Origin: CAWCUZ01 sp963798795
GTDB lineage: Bacteria > Acidobacteriota > Vicinamibacteria > Vicinamibacterales > SCN-69-37
NCBI GenBank assembly: GCA_963798795.1
Contig: CAWCUZ010000001.1
Coordinates: forward strand, 620,001-684,000
Reading direction: 5' to 3'
DNA: 64,000 nucleotides
Below are positions 27,155 to 36,341 of this stretch, piece after piece. Within the stretch, counting starts at the first letter, position 1. Each line of letters opens with the position of its first letter. The notes under the pieces are model-generated. The model was not told the DNA's origin, made no database searches, and saw only the letters and a program-made list of their open reading frames with translations. Position numbers and translations under genes: made by a program.

Positions 27155-28474
27155 TCAGCCGCCGATGTACCCGAGACTTCTGAGACGATCCTTCAGCGCC
27201 TGCGTGGGCGAAAACGGGATCCCCTCGGCGACACGCCGGCCGGCAACCGTGTTCCGCTGCTCCTCGAGCAGCGCACGCAGGAGCAGCGGCCGCTCGCGAC
27301 CGATGTCATGCTGCTCGCCTGGATCGTGACGCAGGTCGAACAGATGGGTGCCGTCCGTCATCCACTCGCTGGTCCGAATACCCCGTGCGCCGGTGTCCTC
27401 GCCCGGGCCGGGCTCGCGCTGTACCAGCAGCACCTCGTAGGCCGCGCTGTCTGGCGCCGGCAGCGGCACGAGCGCCTGGCCATCGAAGGTCTCCGGCGGC
27501 GCGATGCCGGCAATCGCGAGGATGGTGGGCGCGAGATCGATCCCGCGCACAGGCGCATCAACGACCCGGCCAGCGTCCCGGCGTCCGGGCAGCTTCACGA
27601 TCAGCGGGATCCGGAGCAGCTCGTCATACAGCGTATGGCCGTGCCACCCGATGATGCCGTGCTCCATGAACTCCTCGCCGTGGTCGGACACCAGCACGAT
27701 CAGCGTGTCGTCATACAGGTGCCGTCGGCGCAGCTCCTCGATCAACCGGCCGAACTCCGCGTCGACATCGCGAATGCCGGCGTCGTACGCGGCCACGATG
27801 TGGGCGCGATCGGCCGCGTCGAGGTGCCGGCCCTTCCAGTTGACCGCTTCGAGCAGCCCGACACTGATGTCGGGCGGGAGCGTACCGCGATAGCCGGCGT
27901 CCATCATGGTGAGCGATCCCGGCGTCGGCTGGTACGGGTGATGCACATCGTAGGTGTGCAGGAAGAGGAAGAACGGCCGGCCGCCGGTCTCGTCGAGCCA
28001 CTCGAGGCCGCGGCGCCAGGCGGATCCGAAGTGCGGCTGCTCCTCGTAGCCTTCGAAGCCCCGGTCGAGCCCGTACGCGGACGCGAGCTGGCCGCCGCCA
28101 GTGACCGCGAAGCTTCGGTACCCATGCTCGGACAGCGTCTCGGTGAGCGTCGTGGCTGCGGGCGACACGGCCTGGAACTGGTGGTAGGAGGCGCCGTGAT
28201 GCGACGGAATCTCCGAAGTGAAGAGGGACGCGTGCGAGATCAGGGTGGACGGCGCGTGCGCGAAGGCGCGATCGAACCGGACGGCGTCGCCGGCGAAGGC
28301 GTCGATGTTCGGGCTCGTCGGGGGACCGTACCCATAGGCTCCGAGATGATCCGCGCGCAGCGTGTCGATCGAGACGAGCACCACGTTGGTCGCGGGCGGA
28401 GGCGGGTCGTGCGGACGGGTCTGGCAGGCCAGCGCCAGCCCGATCGAACAGGCCGCGACGGCAATCGGACGCAT
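27155..28474 (-). CDS. sulfatase-like hydrolase, probable lipoprotein
   Basis: About 440 aa of the alkaline-phosphatase superfamily. VVLVSIDTLRADHLGAYGY supplies the first metal-binding Asp; LVSDHGEEFMEHG supplies the Asp-His pair. The usual C/S-x-P-x-R nucleophile segment is replaced by TLISHASLFTS, so formylglycine chemistry is unlikely and Thr may be the nucleophile, as in phosphoryl-transferring relatives. The N-terminus (MRPIAVAACSIGLALACQ) looks like a lipoprotein signal. Start 28474 is chosen over 28486 because AGGA is better spaced. Divergent from a lipoprotein gene (44 bases apart). Confidence 0.85.
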   Translation of the reverse strand: MRPIAVAACSIGLALACQTRPHDPPPPATNVVLVSIDTLRADHLGAYGYGPPTSPNIDAFAGDAVRFDRAFAHAPSTLISHASLFTSEIPSHHGASYHQFQAVSPAATTLTETLSEHGYRSFAVTGGGQLASAYGLDRGFEGYEEQPHFGSAWRRGLEWLDETGGRPFFLFLHTYDVHHPYQPTPGSLTMMDAGYRGTLPPDISVGLLEAVNWKGRHLDAADRAHIVAAYDAGIRDVDAEFGRLIEELRRRHLYDDTLIVLVSDHGEEFMEHGIIGWHGHTLYDELLRIPLIVKLPGRRDAGRVVDAPVRGIDLAPTILAIAGIAPPETFDGQALVPLPAPDSAAYEVLLVQREPGPGEDTGARGIRTSEWMTDGTHLFDLRHDPGEQHDIGRERPLLLRALLEEQRNTVAGRRVAEGIPFSPTQALKDRLRSLGYIGG

Positions 28475-28518
28475 GGCCACGGCCATCCTAGGGACGGTGC
28501 CGTGCGCTGTCAAGGCGC

Positions 28519-29490
28519 ATGACCCGGCGCCACCTGCTTCTCGCGGTCTCCGCGGCGATGGTGATCGCGGTCGGGGCATGCCGACGCCCGCCGCCGGTCG
28601 TGTCGTTCGACTTCGCGCGCGGACTCTCTGCCAGCAGCCCGAAGCTGGAGACGCGCAGTATCGATTTCGGCACCCCGGCCGCTCGCGCGCACCTGCTTCA
28701 CGGGTGGTCGGTGGACGAACGCTGGGAAGGCGGCACCACCTTCGTCTGGGCGCTCGGGCCGAGCTCCACGCTCGGCATCTTCCGCTTCACGGCGGGCCCC
28801 TTGATCCTGCGACTCAGCGTGCGCCAGCTGCCCGGCGCGGTCGAGCCGCAGGCGATCACCGTCCTCGTGAACGGCCTGCCCGCAGGATCGATCGCGATGA
28901 GCCAGCCAGACGGTGCCCTGCCGTCTCAGTTCGACACACGTGACCTGAGACTCGACGCGGCGCTGCTGCGCATGGGAGAGAACGTGCTGGAGTTCCGCTA
29001 TCGCACGTGGCGGCAGCCCCAGCCGGGTGATCTTGAGACGCGGCCGCTCGGCCTCGCGTGGGATTCGGCGCGTTTCGGCCCGCCGCTGCGCCGGGACGCC
29101 CCGGTCGCGACCGCCACCTCGCTGTCGATTCCGTTCGCGGCGCGGCTCGACTACCTCGTTACCGTACCGCCGCGGGGTCATGTCGCCTGGCAGGGGCTCG
29201 AGGCATGGGACGGCGAGCTGCCGCCCTCGAGCGAACTGGACGTCGAGGTGCGCTGGGAAGATGCTCGCGCGCCGCAGCGCGCGTCGATCCTCCTGGCCCG
29301 ATCGCCCGGGCCGTTCGACCTTCCATTCGACAACAGCGCCGGCGGCCGCGCGCGCATCTCGTTCACGGCGCGCGCCGACAGCGTCAATCCGGCCGCCGCC
29401 GGCGTCACCCTCTTCGCGCCCGTCTTGCTGGGGGATCCGGAACCCGCCATTGGGCCGCTGCTGCAGGCCCTTGCCGGTCTGGTCAGGTAG
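28519..29490 (+). CDS. lipoprotein of unknown function, divergent partner of the sulfatase
   Basis: 323 aa. Signal with lipobox VGAC (residues 18-21). The following domain, ARAHLLHGWSVDERWEGGTTFVWALG, with beta-rich sequence after it, resembles the non-catalytic beta-sandwich that in other bacteria is fused to the N-terminus of sulfatase-like enzymes (family recollection, not verified). That resemblance and its position suggest the two act together at the cell surface. Confidence 0.7.
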   Translation: MTRRHLLLAVSAAMVIAVGACRRPPPVVSFDFARGLSASSPKLETRSIDFGTPAARAHLLHGWSVDERWEGGTTFVWALGPSSTLGIFRFTAGPLILRLSVRQLPGAVEPQAITVLVNGLPAGSIAMSQPDGALPSQFDTRDLRLDAALLRMGENVLEFRYRTWRQPQPGDLETRPLGLAWDSARFGPPLRRDAPVATATSLSIPFAARLDYLVTVPPRGHVAWQGLEAWDGELPPSSELDVEVRWEDARAPQRASILLARSPGPFDLPFDNSAGGRARISFTARADSVNPAAAGVTLFAPVLLGDPEPAIGPLLQALAGLVR

Positions 29491-29502
29491 ATCGCGCCGA
29501 AC

Positions 29503-29790
29503 TCAATTCGTACACATCGGCACGCACAAGCCGTCGCATTCGACCCAGCCCTCGGGGCAGTCGTCGCTGCCGAGCGTCATGCCACCCTTGCCGATGCCGC
29601 GCACGGTCGTCACCTGGGCTCTGAGAGACGCGACGATCTGCGGGACTCGTTCCGGATACGTCACGTAGACGTCCACGGCCGTTTGTTCGCTCTCCAGGGC
29701 CAACCAGTGGATGGCCGCCATGTTCAGCGCGTCGTTCGACGTTTTCGGGCCCTTCTTCTTTCCCGCCGCGGTCTTCGTCCTTTTCGCCAC
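29503..29790 (-). CDS. small Lys-rich protein with four-cysteine tail (95 aa)
   Basis: MAKRTKTAAGKKKGPK start, an amphipathic middle (ALNMAAIHWLALESEQTAV), and a C-terminus DDCPEGWVECDGLCVPMCTN with spacing C-x6-C-x3-C-x3-C. No signal peptide. The tail resembles the end of the fulvocin C-like protein at 36342 (GW..(x)CxGxC). It could be a peptide precursor with a leader and Cys-rich core or a small metal-binding protein; I cannot decide. The coding frame is complete, with purine-rich sequence before the ATG (GAGAGACC). Confidence 0.6.
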   Translation of the reverse strand: MAKRTKTAAGKKKGPKTSNDALNMAAIHWLALESEQTAVDVYVTYPERVPQIVASLRAQVTTVRGIGKGGMTLGSDDCPEGWVECDGLCVPMCTN

Positions 29791-29842
29791 AGGTCTCTCC
29801 TCGGTTTGGCTGTCGTGTCTTCAATGGGCCCGACGCCGGATC

Positions 29843-30790
29843 TCAGCGTCCGGTCCCGTCCGCGATTTCGCTGATCCAGATGTCGCGTTTCCGTTCGTTC
29901 TGCACGACGACGAATCCGCCGCCGCGCACCGGCCGGATACCCGAGAACGTCACGCCCGGAAGGCGGTTGTCGGTGACGGCCACGGTGCGCCGTTCGTCGA
30001 GGCCCACCGCGTAGACGTTGTGGATTCCCCCGACCATGCGGGTCAGGTACAGCACCCCGCGCGCCGAATCGAGACGGCTGGTGACGGTGAAGCCGCCCTC
30101 GGTGGTCGCCACGAGCGCGGGCGCGCTCCCTCCCGATGCCACGAGCACGTCGATGTCGGCGGAAGAATCCTCGTGCACGGCCGACGTCCGGACCAGCACG
30201 AACCGGCGTCCGTCGCGCAGCCAGCCCCGGCCGAACACCCGGCTGAACGGTCCCGTGAACCGGGTCAGCACTTCGTCCTCTCCCGTGCCGAGATCGATGG
30301 CGTGCAAGGCGCACTCGCCGCGCGTCCACGTGAGAAACCCGAGCCGGGCGCCGTCCGGCGACACGTACAGGTCCCGGATGTAGTCGCCGTCGAAGAAGAA
30401 CAGCGGCTCGCCGGGTCCCTCCGCGCCGGGCCGGAACCGGCGGATGGCAAAGGCCTCCGGTCTGTCCACGTAGTACAGCGTGTCCCCGTTCGGGCTCCAC
30501 GTGACGAGCTGTTCCCCCCAGTCCACCGGATACTGCGAGAGGACCGGCAGTCGCGCCGTCGTCGACACCTGCTCGTCCTCGTCCTTGCCGAGGTGCTTGA
30601 CGAGGAGGATCGTGCGTCCCGGCGCGTCGCCCGAATCGGAGGTAGGCCACGTGGGCGCCGTCCGGCGAGAGGGAGCCGGCGAACCCGTCGACCACGGCGC
30701 GCGGGTCGGTCACGAACCGCGTGCCTGTCATTTCGGCCGCGAAGAGCTTCGAGTCGAGGATGTGATACCCCTGCGCCGGGCTTGGCTGCC
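29843..30790 (-). pseudogene. PD40/TolB-type beta-propeller, 5'-truncated with frameshift
   Basis: PD40 blades are evident: GSLSPDGAHVAYLRFG, then after a shift near 30625 VTWSPNGDTLYYVDR, YVSPDGARLGFLTW and the end VVVQNERKRDIWISEIADG. This is the usual C-terminal propeller of kinase-PD40 or OmpR-PD40 proteins. The N-terminal domain is missing; near 30790 the sequence passes into an IS91-type transposase fragment on the same strand. Confidence 0.7.
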
Positions 30791-30834
30791 GGTCTTGCGG
30801 CGAGGCTGTTGCCCAGTCGGGCCGGGCGACGCCC

Positions 30835-31212
30835 GACGCGCGGGGCCAGGGCGTTCACGCCCTGCACCGACGCCGCGGCCAGCCCCGCGAGCAGCGGGGC
30901 CCCTTGAGTCCAAGGATCGCTCCCGCCATCGTCATCGAGCCCGCCGCGGGCGCGGACCCGACGGTCCACGAGCGGTTCAACGGTGGCCAGCACCTCTTCG
31001 GCGTCGAGCGCCGTGAGGCGACCGACCCGGTGGAACGTCCAGTTGCCAGCTTCACCGGCGAAGACGCCGTCTTTAAAAGACGACGCGGGGCCCCACCCCC
31101 ACGCGCGTCGGCTCGTCTCGCTTCGCTCGCTCGCCGGGCCGCAGGCGCTCACGAGCGCGTGGAAGTGGACGTTCAGGTTGAGCGCGCCGCCGAATCGCTC
31201 CCCCTTCGCCAC
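30835..31212 (-). mobile_element. IS91-type (Y1/Y2 HUH-like) transposase fragment
   Basis: FGGALNLNVHFHALV carries the paired-His motif of IS91-family transposases, followed by FHRVGRLTALDAEEVLATVEPLV and LAGLAAASVQGV. The zinc-binding N-terminus and the catalytic C-terminus are missing, and a segment rich in Arg/Ser/Gly (31090-31150) interrupts the conserved order. Dead remnant. Confidence 0.65.
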
Positions 31213-31564
31213 TGGCCCCGGCAGCGGATGCCGACAGCGCCCGGCATGACTCAGAAGACGGCGCGATTACGACCGAAAAGCCCGCTCGCGGGGCCAGCGT
31301 CAGGGGCCAGCGCACGGGCCGTCGAAGGGGCCAGCGTGACGCAGGCCGCGCTGGCCCCGAAAGGCGCCCACCGCCATCCGGTGGCGGACTGATCGACGGC
31401 TCCTGGTTGGCTTCGGATGAGGCAGCCGTGGTGCAAGAACCAAGCTCGCCCGCGTGGAGCAACGAGCGCCGCCGAGGTGACGGACGGCGGCACGTGCCTC
31501 GACCACTTCCGGAATCGCCCGGCGCGTCACGAGATGTGTCACGTCGCGGAGCCGGCATCGGTTC
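31213..31564. other. region without a supported gene
   Basis: GC-rich sequence with several short GCTGGCCCC-like repeats (31290-31350); no start site or homology recognised. Confidence 0.4.
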
Positions 31565-32446
31565 CTACCGTCGAAACGGCACGACCGCGGCCCGACTCGT
31601 TTCGCGGCCGGCCACGATGTCGGCCAGGTCCGCGTCCCACGCCTCGAGCGCGTGTCGGACCTCGGCCTCGTAACCGTGCTTGATGTACTGCCGGGCCGTG
31701 ACCGTGTAGCGCGCGTGGTTCAGGGCGCGCCCGATGACTTCCTCGCTGAACCCTCGAGCGGCCAGACGAGTGCTCACGGTGCGGCGCAGGTCCTTCCACG
31801 TGTAGGCGCCGCCGTGTTCTTGGTCCGTGCGCCCGGCAGATGCCAGACGCCGGCTTTCAGGTCGACCTCGTCCCAGCGCATGCCGATGACTTCCCCGCCA
31901 CGCTGCCCGAGCAGCAGCCGAAGCCGGATCGTGTCAGCGGGCGCGCCTGAATGCGCGTCGAGCGCCAGCCACAGCGCGCGAAGCTCGTCATCGCTGAGCA
32001 CGCGATCCGACGGTCGCTCCTTGAAGCGCTTGATCGTGCGCGCCGCCGGGTGCGCGTCGACGAGCGATCGATCCAGCGCCACGGTGAAGAGCCTCGAGAT
32101 GACGGCCTGCACGCGGTTCACGCCCGTGGTCAGCCCCCTGGCGACGAGCGTGTCGAGCCGTTCATGGACGTGGGCCCGCGTGATGGCGCGAAGCGGCATC
32201 GGTCCCCACACCGGCAGCAGATGGCGCCGAGCCATGGCCAGGTCGTCGCGCCGGGTCTTCTTCCGGCCCTTCGCAAATGCCTCGTAGAGCCCGACCAGGT
32301 CGGCGAACGTGAACGTGGCGCTCGCGCCATCCGCGACGGCTCCTGGAGCAGCCGCTGCCGCTCGCGCCGCACGCTCTTCCGCTGCCGGGTCGCGCTTCTC
32401 GACGGCCGATGACCGATCGCTGAATTCCTGAAACCGCCTTAAGATA
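31565..32446 (-). pseudogene. tyrosine recombinase (integrase), truncated and internally deleted
   Basis: Core-binding part FADLVGLYEAFAKGRKKTRRDDL...MARRHLLPVWGPMPL, then the catalytic domain with LLLGQRGGEVIGMRWDEVDL (first Arg). After ARTKN the frame changes near 31790 and jumps to TWKDLRRTVSTRLAARG (second Arg, with Lys where His is usual) and RQYIKHGYEAEVR (candidate Tyr). The Lys/beta-hairpin and preceding segment, some 60-80 residues, are deleted. There is no ATG, and the N-terminal DUF4102-type domain is lacking: the open frame runs straight into the tRNA-Leu remnant. Inactive as read. Confidence 0.8.
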
Positions 32447-32458
32447 GCCTGAAAAAAG

Positions 32459-32515
32459 TGCCGGGGGTGGGGGTCGAACCCACACGGGCCTTGGGAGCCC
32501 TCAGGATTTTAAGTC
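32459..32515 (-). tRNA. tRNA-Leu(UAA)-like 3' fragment, putative attachment-site remnant
   Basis: Minus-strand 3' half of a class II tRNA: loop CUUAAAA (anticodon UAA), variable arm, T arm GTGGG-TTCGACC-CCCAC, acceptor strand CCCCGGC, and A as discriminator base. The matching 5' half is absent. It lies directly upstream of the integrase remnant and on the other side faces the MntA-HepT module. Confidence 0.7.
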
Positions 32516-32723
32516 GGTCCGCGCGCAAACGGGTGCTGCGCGTTGAAACGGCAGCGGTGCCGGAATCGCCGACCGAATCGGTGCAGCGGCACCCAGCGCA
32601 TCTCAGCGAGTCTCGCCGCGTCGTTAGCCCAGCGTTAGCCCGGACGTCGCTCCCGGCCGAGGTCGCGTGGGAACCAGGATCGCGTACCGGGACCTCCTGC
32701 GGGTGCCGTGCTACGCTGTGGGC

Positions 32724-33041
32724 ATGCCGACGCCGGTGGCGAGCTACGGCCAGGCCGTCGAGCGCCTGGCCGGGTGCGAACAGGAGATTCGCACCCTTGG
32801 CGTGATGCGGCTGGCGCTCTTCGGATCGGTCCTCCGCGGGGAGCCCCGTGCCGACAGCGACGCTGACGTCCTCGTTCAGTTCGCGCCAGGCGCCAAGTCG
32901 TACGACCGCTTTCTGGCGTTGTTGGAGCTGCTCGAAGGACGCCTCGGGCGACCCGTGGAGCTGGTGACGACCGAGGCACTCTCGCCGTTCATCGGTCCGC
33001 GCATTCTGGCCGAGGCACAGGATGTCCTTCGAGCCACGTGA
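32724..33041 (+). CDS. mntA: MntA-type nucleotidyltransferase antitoxin (second copy)
   Basis: 105 aa paralogue of the protein at 13976, over 80% alike by eye. ALFGSVLRGEPRADSDADVLVQF keeps GS and the DxD (here DAD). The same -10-like TACGCT lies six bases before the ATG, again suggesting a leaderless transcript. It overlaps hepT by 20 bases. Confidence 0.88.
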   Translation: MPTPVASYGQAVERLAGCEQEIRTLGVMRLALFGSVLRGEPRADSDADVLVQFAPGAKSYDRFLALLELLEGRLGRPVELVTTEALSPFIGPRILAEAQDVLRAT

Positions 33042-33375
33042 TTGCCTGCGCCACATCCTGGTTGAAACCGACTACCTGATCGCTCGCAGTCAGCCCCTGT
33101 CCTACGAGGCGTTCTCGGCCGACGAGACGTTGCGGAGAGCCTTCATCCGCAGCATCGAGATCATCGGAGAGGCCGCGAAGAAGGTTCCGGAAGATTTCCG
33201 GGCAGCCTACCCATCCGTCGAATGGCGAGCGATGGCCGGAATGCGGGACTGGCTCATTCACGACTACTTCAGCGTCGATTTCGAACTGGTGTGGGACGTC
33301 GTGCAGAAACGCGTGCCCGTGCTGCGCGATCAGATCGCGTCCATTCTCAGGGATCGAGGAGAGGATCGAGAATAG
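33022..33375 (+). CDS. hepT: HepT RNase toxin
   Basis: 117 aa all-helical HEPN protein. The catalytic RxxxxHxY is present as RDWLIHDY (residues about 76-83). HEPN toxins of this group cleave RNA and are silenced by AMPylation of the motif's tyrosine by MntA (family knowledge). The stop codon TAG comes from the first bases of repeat copy F (the G-A-A-T-A-G), so the original C-terminus may have been a few residues different. With the upstream mntA this forms a complete toxin-antitoxin pair. Confidence 0.88.
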   Translation: MSFEPRDCLRHILVETDYLIARSQPLSYEAFSADETLRRAFIRSIEIIGEAAKKVPEDFRAAYPSVEWRAMAGMRDWLIHDYFSVDFELVWDVVQKRVPVLRDQIASILRDRGEDRE

Positions 33376-33460
33376 GCCGCATTAGCCGACATAACGCCCG
33401 TTCTCAGACGTCCGTCGCGCCGGTACCCGCCTCCCTGCCCCGGTTCCTCCTCTGACACAG
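33368..33460 (+). repeat. 93-bp dispersed repeat, copy F
   Basis: Full-length copy of the F-type subfamily (F to M); provides the hepT stop codon at its left end. Confidence 0.9.
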
Positions 33461-33704
33461 CCACAGTTGCCGCAGGTTGCCGAGGTGAGCCAGACTGAGC
33501 TCGAAGACGCATCTGAGGCCCTACACTCAGGCGGAAACTGCGATTGTCCACATGCGGTGGCTGGCTGGCCCAAGCCGCGTCATGGTGCAGCTAAAGGGCA
33601 AGAAAAGGACAAGGTTTGGGATGGGTAGTTCGGTGAACCCTCTCATCTCGATGGACTTGAAGGCCCCGACGACTTCCCAGGCCAACGAGTCACGGCTGCA
33701 GCAC
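33461..33704. other. region without a supported gene
   Basis: Lower GC than most of the window; no start, homology or strong hairpin recognised. Confidence 0.4.
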
Positions 33705-36245
33705 TCAGAGACTCCGCAACGCTTCATTCGGATCGACACGAACTGCGCGTCGTGACGGCACTGCGCATGCCAGAATAGTCACGGGAAGATAGGCAACAAG
33801 CGTGATGGCGCATATCGCGAGATCTGCAGGTGAGAACGGCGCGTCGAAAGCCGCACGAATCATCGTGCGCGCGAGCAACGAGACAAGGAGTCCAATGGCC
33901 AGCCCCCGGACAACCGGGGTCCCACCCTCCCGGAGGATCAGCCACCGGATCGATCTCTGATCGGCGCCAAGCGCGACCCGGACGCCAAGTTCACGCGTAC
34001 GATCGTGGACCAGGGCAGACAACAGGCCGTACAGACCGAGCATGGCCAGCCCCGCTGCAACGGCGGCAAGTCCGCCGGCGAGCCATGAAACGATTCGGAG
34101 CATGACGTAGGCCCCGGTCAGAAGGTCGGGGCCAGAACCCACGTCCGTCAGCGGCAGGTCTGGGTCCACTCGACCCGCGAGAGATCGAAGCACCGCGGGC
34201 CCCGCCGGAGCGCGCGCGGTTGTTCGCCCCACTAGCGTGAGCGACGGTTCGTAATGTTGAGCAAGCGGCACGTAGATCACTCCGGACCGGCGTCGGTAGA
34301 GCAGCTCTGAGTCGGTATTGCTGGCCACGCCGATGACTGTGAGAACCCAACTACTTCGACGGTCGGCCATATTTAGGTAGTTCTTCATGATGAGCTGGCG
34401 ACCAACGACATCGATCGATCCAAACGCCTGGACTGCAGTATGTTCACTCACAACCACTACCGGCTGACTCGCCGCGCCGTCCCGGTCGTCGAACGCCCGA
34501 CCGCGGGTGATGTGGACCCCCAGCGTCTTGAAGATGCTCGGAGTCGCCGCGAGCAGCGGCGTGTACACGCTGATGCGCGGTGTGGCCGTGCCGTCCTGGC
34601 GTGCAATTACGGAGGCAATGGGCGTTGCCAAGGCTCCAAATGGCAACCCTGACGAGATTGCGATCGAGTCCAAGCCCGGGACCTGCGCCGCGGCAAGAAC
34701 GGCGACGGTAGCACGTGCTCGATTCTCTGGCCAGGCGTCCTGCCGAAAATCCATCGTGCCAAGCACGAGTCTTGGCACGTCTACGCCGGAATCGTGCCTC
34801 ATAGAGGCGGCGACCACTCGCACGCAGATGCCGGCCGCCATCAAGAGCGCCGCCGACACCGCGACCTGATAGCCAATCAATCTGGACCGTTGCCTGAAAT
34901 TGAGGTTGCCGACCGCGGACCGGCCCGTCGTCAGCGATTCGCGATCGTCGATCTCGCTGTGTCGCAGCGCGGGCCAAGCGTTAGTCGCCAACAAACAGAC
35001 GCACGTGGTCATTGCCGCAAACGCAAGCAGCGGTGTATCAAGCGTCGGCTCAAGCGCGACCAGTTTGCCGGGAGCGATGGGAACTACCACTGACGCCAGC
35101 TGGGAGAGGAGGATTCGCCCAACGACTGTAGCCCCCAGAGTGCCCACGACCGCCAGGCAGAATCCCTCGGCCATGTCGTCTGCGACCAGACGGCCACGCG
35201 TCGCTCCAAGTGCCCGACGGACGGCGGTGTCGTGCCGACGGATGTGAATGCGCGCAAGCACAAGATTCGATAGATTTGTGCAAGCCACGGCGAGCACCAG
35301 CGTGACAAGCACCACTCCGATGACGCCGAGGGGCGCGAGAGCGGCGGCCGCGCCACCCGTCGCTTGGCTTAGGGTGACGGCCTGCCATTGGCGCGGTACG
35401 GCAACGACCGTGCCCTCGCTTGACTCGCGACGGCGCCCGTTTATCACATCGAGTTGATTCCCGATCGCAGCGACTTGGCTCGACAAACCAGCGATGCTTT
35501 GCCCGGCGCTGAGGTGTCTAACCACGGTCACCGGCGCAGAGCGACTGGCGTCGTTGCCAGCTTTGCCCAACGGAATCCAAGCCTCGACTCTTGGCGCGAA
35601 GCGCGTCCTCAGGCCTTCGAAACCGTCGTCGGCGACACCGACAACTTCGAACGTTGACTGGCCTATGCGAAGGCTGCGGCCAACCACCCCAAGGTCTGCG
35701 GCAAAATGAGTTCGCCAAGCCTTGGCGCTCAACACCGCGGCAGGCATGGAATTCGGTACGTCATCCGACGGCACCAGGACTCGGCCAACTTGCGCGCGGA
35801 TACCCAGAGCGGAGAAATACCCACCGGTTACCGCTTCGATCTGAAGTGCCGTTAATCCGTCCGGAAGTTCGACGCTCTTCGCTGCGGTCCGCCCCGCGCT
35901 CAAGTCACTGAGGTCTGGGGAGCTCGTTCGCGCCTGCTCGAAGTCATCCAGGCTCAGGGCTCCTCGCCAGGCGATCTCTGTACCGTGAGCACCCGCATCG
36001 ACGAGCACCGCGACGCCGGATGGATCCGGAATGCCGCTAGGCGGCCACACGACGCTGAAGATTGCAGAGTAGAGCACCGCTGCGATACCCACACTCAGGG
36101 CGAAGGACAGCAGGGCGAAACTGGTGAAGGCCGGGGATCTCCACAGACGGACGCCAGCCTGGATGAGCGTTCGTGAAAGACTCTCTGTGATCCGACCTGC
36201 GAGGCTCTGAGTGTTCTCGGTGCGGAGCGTTGAGGGTCTTGTCAT
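33705..36245 (-). CDS. ADOP-family MacB/FtsX permease next to the fulvocin C-like gene
   Basis: About 846 aa from ATG 36245; a GTG at 36320 would add 25 residues. The membrane topology is ADOP-like: first helix SFALLSFALSVGIAAVLYSAIF, a periplasmic core (GGYFSALGIRAQVGRVL), FtsX block (VLAVACTNLSNLVLARIHIRRHDTA), second core (VVVSEHTAVQAFG) and final block (LVHDRTRELGVRVALGADQRS, RRAVRVDPNEALRSL). It is intact and its GC looks lower than that of neighbouring genes. It follows the fulvocin C-like gene by about 97 bases on the same strand and might take part in export or immunity; this is inference. Confidence 0.85.
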   Translation of the reverse strand: MTRPSTLRTENTQSLAGRITESLSRTLIQAGVRLWRSPAFTSFALLSFALSVGIAAVLYSAIFSVVWPPSGIPDPSGVAVLVDAGAHGTEIAWRGALSLDDFEQARTSSPDLSDLSAGRTAAKSVELPDGLTALQIEAVTGGYFSALGIRAQVGRVLVPSDDVPNSMPAAVLSAKAWRTHFAADLGVVGRSLRIGQSTFEVVGVADDGFEGLRTRFAPRVEAWIPLGKAGNDASRSAPVTVVRHLSAGQSIAGLSSQVAAIGNQLDVINGRRRESSEGTVVAVPRQWQAVTLSQATGGAAAALAPLGVIGVVLVTLVLAVACTNLSNLVLARIHIRRHDTAVRRALGATRGRLVADDMAEGFCLAVVGTLGATVVGRILLSQLASVVVPIAPGKLVALEPTLDTPLLAFAAMTTCVCLLATNAWPALRHSEIDDRESLTTGRSAVGNLNFRQRSRLIGYQVAVSAALLMAAGICVRVVAASMRHDSGVDVPRLVLGTMDFRQDAWPENRARATVAVLAAAQVPGLDSIAISSGLPFGALATPIASVIARQDGTATPRISVYTPLLAATPSIFKTLGVHITRGRAFDDRDGAASQPVVVVSEHTAVQAFGSIDVVGRQLIMKNYLNMADRRSSWVLTVIGVASNTDSELLYRRRSGVIYVPLAQHYEPSLTLVGRTTARAPAGPAVLRSLAGRVDPDLPLTDVGSGPDLLTGAYVMLRIVSWLAGGLAAVAAGLAMLGLYGLLSALVHDRTRELGVRVALGADQRSIRWLILREGGTPVVRGLAIGLLVSLLARTMIRAAFDAPFSPADLAICAITLVAYLPVTILACAVPSRRAVRVDPNEALRSL

Positions 36246-36341
36246 AGGCACCACGACCCGGCCTCGCTGGAACATCTCCCAACGGCCGGGGGGCCCAAGT
36301 CGTTGGACCGACCAGGCCACCCCGCCGCTCGATTCTCAATT

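Noticed and set aside
25040..28522. 1,160-codon plus-strand frame
   Set aside because: Only its first half (to 26775) is the glycosyltransferase; beyond that it reads antisense through the sulfatase gene.
13721..32515. Complete tRNA genes
   Set aside because: No 5' acceptor strand or D arm is found next to either fragment, and the anticodon stem cannot pair with the adjoining sequence.
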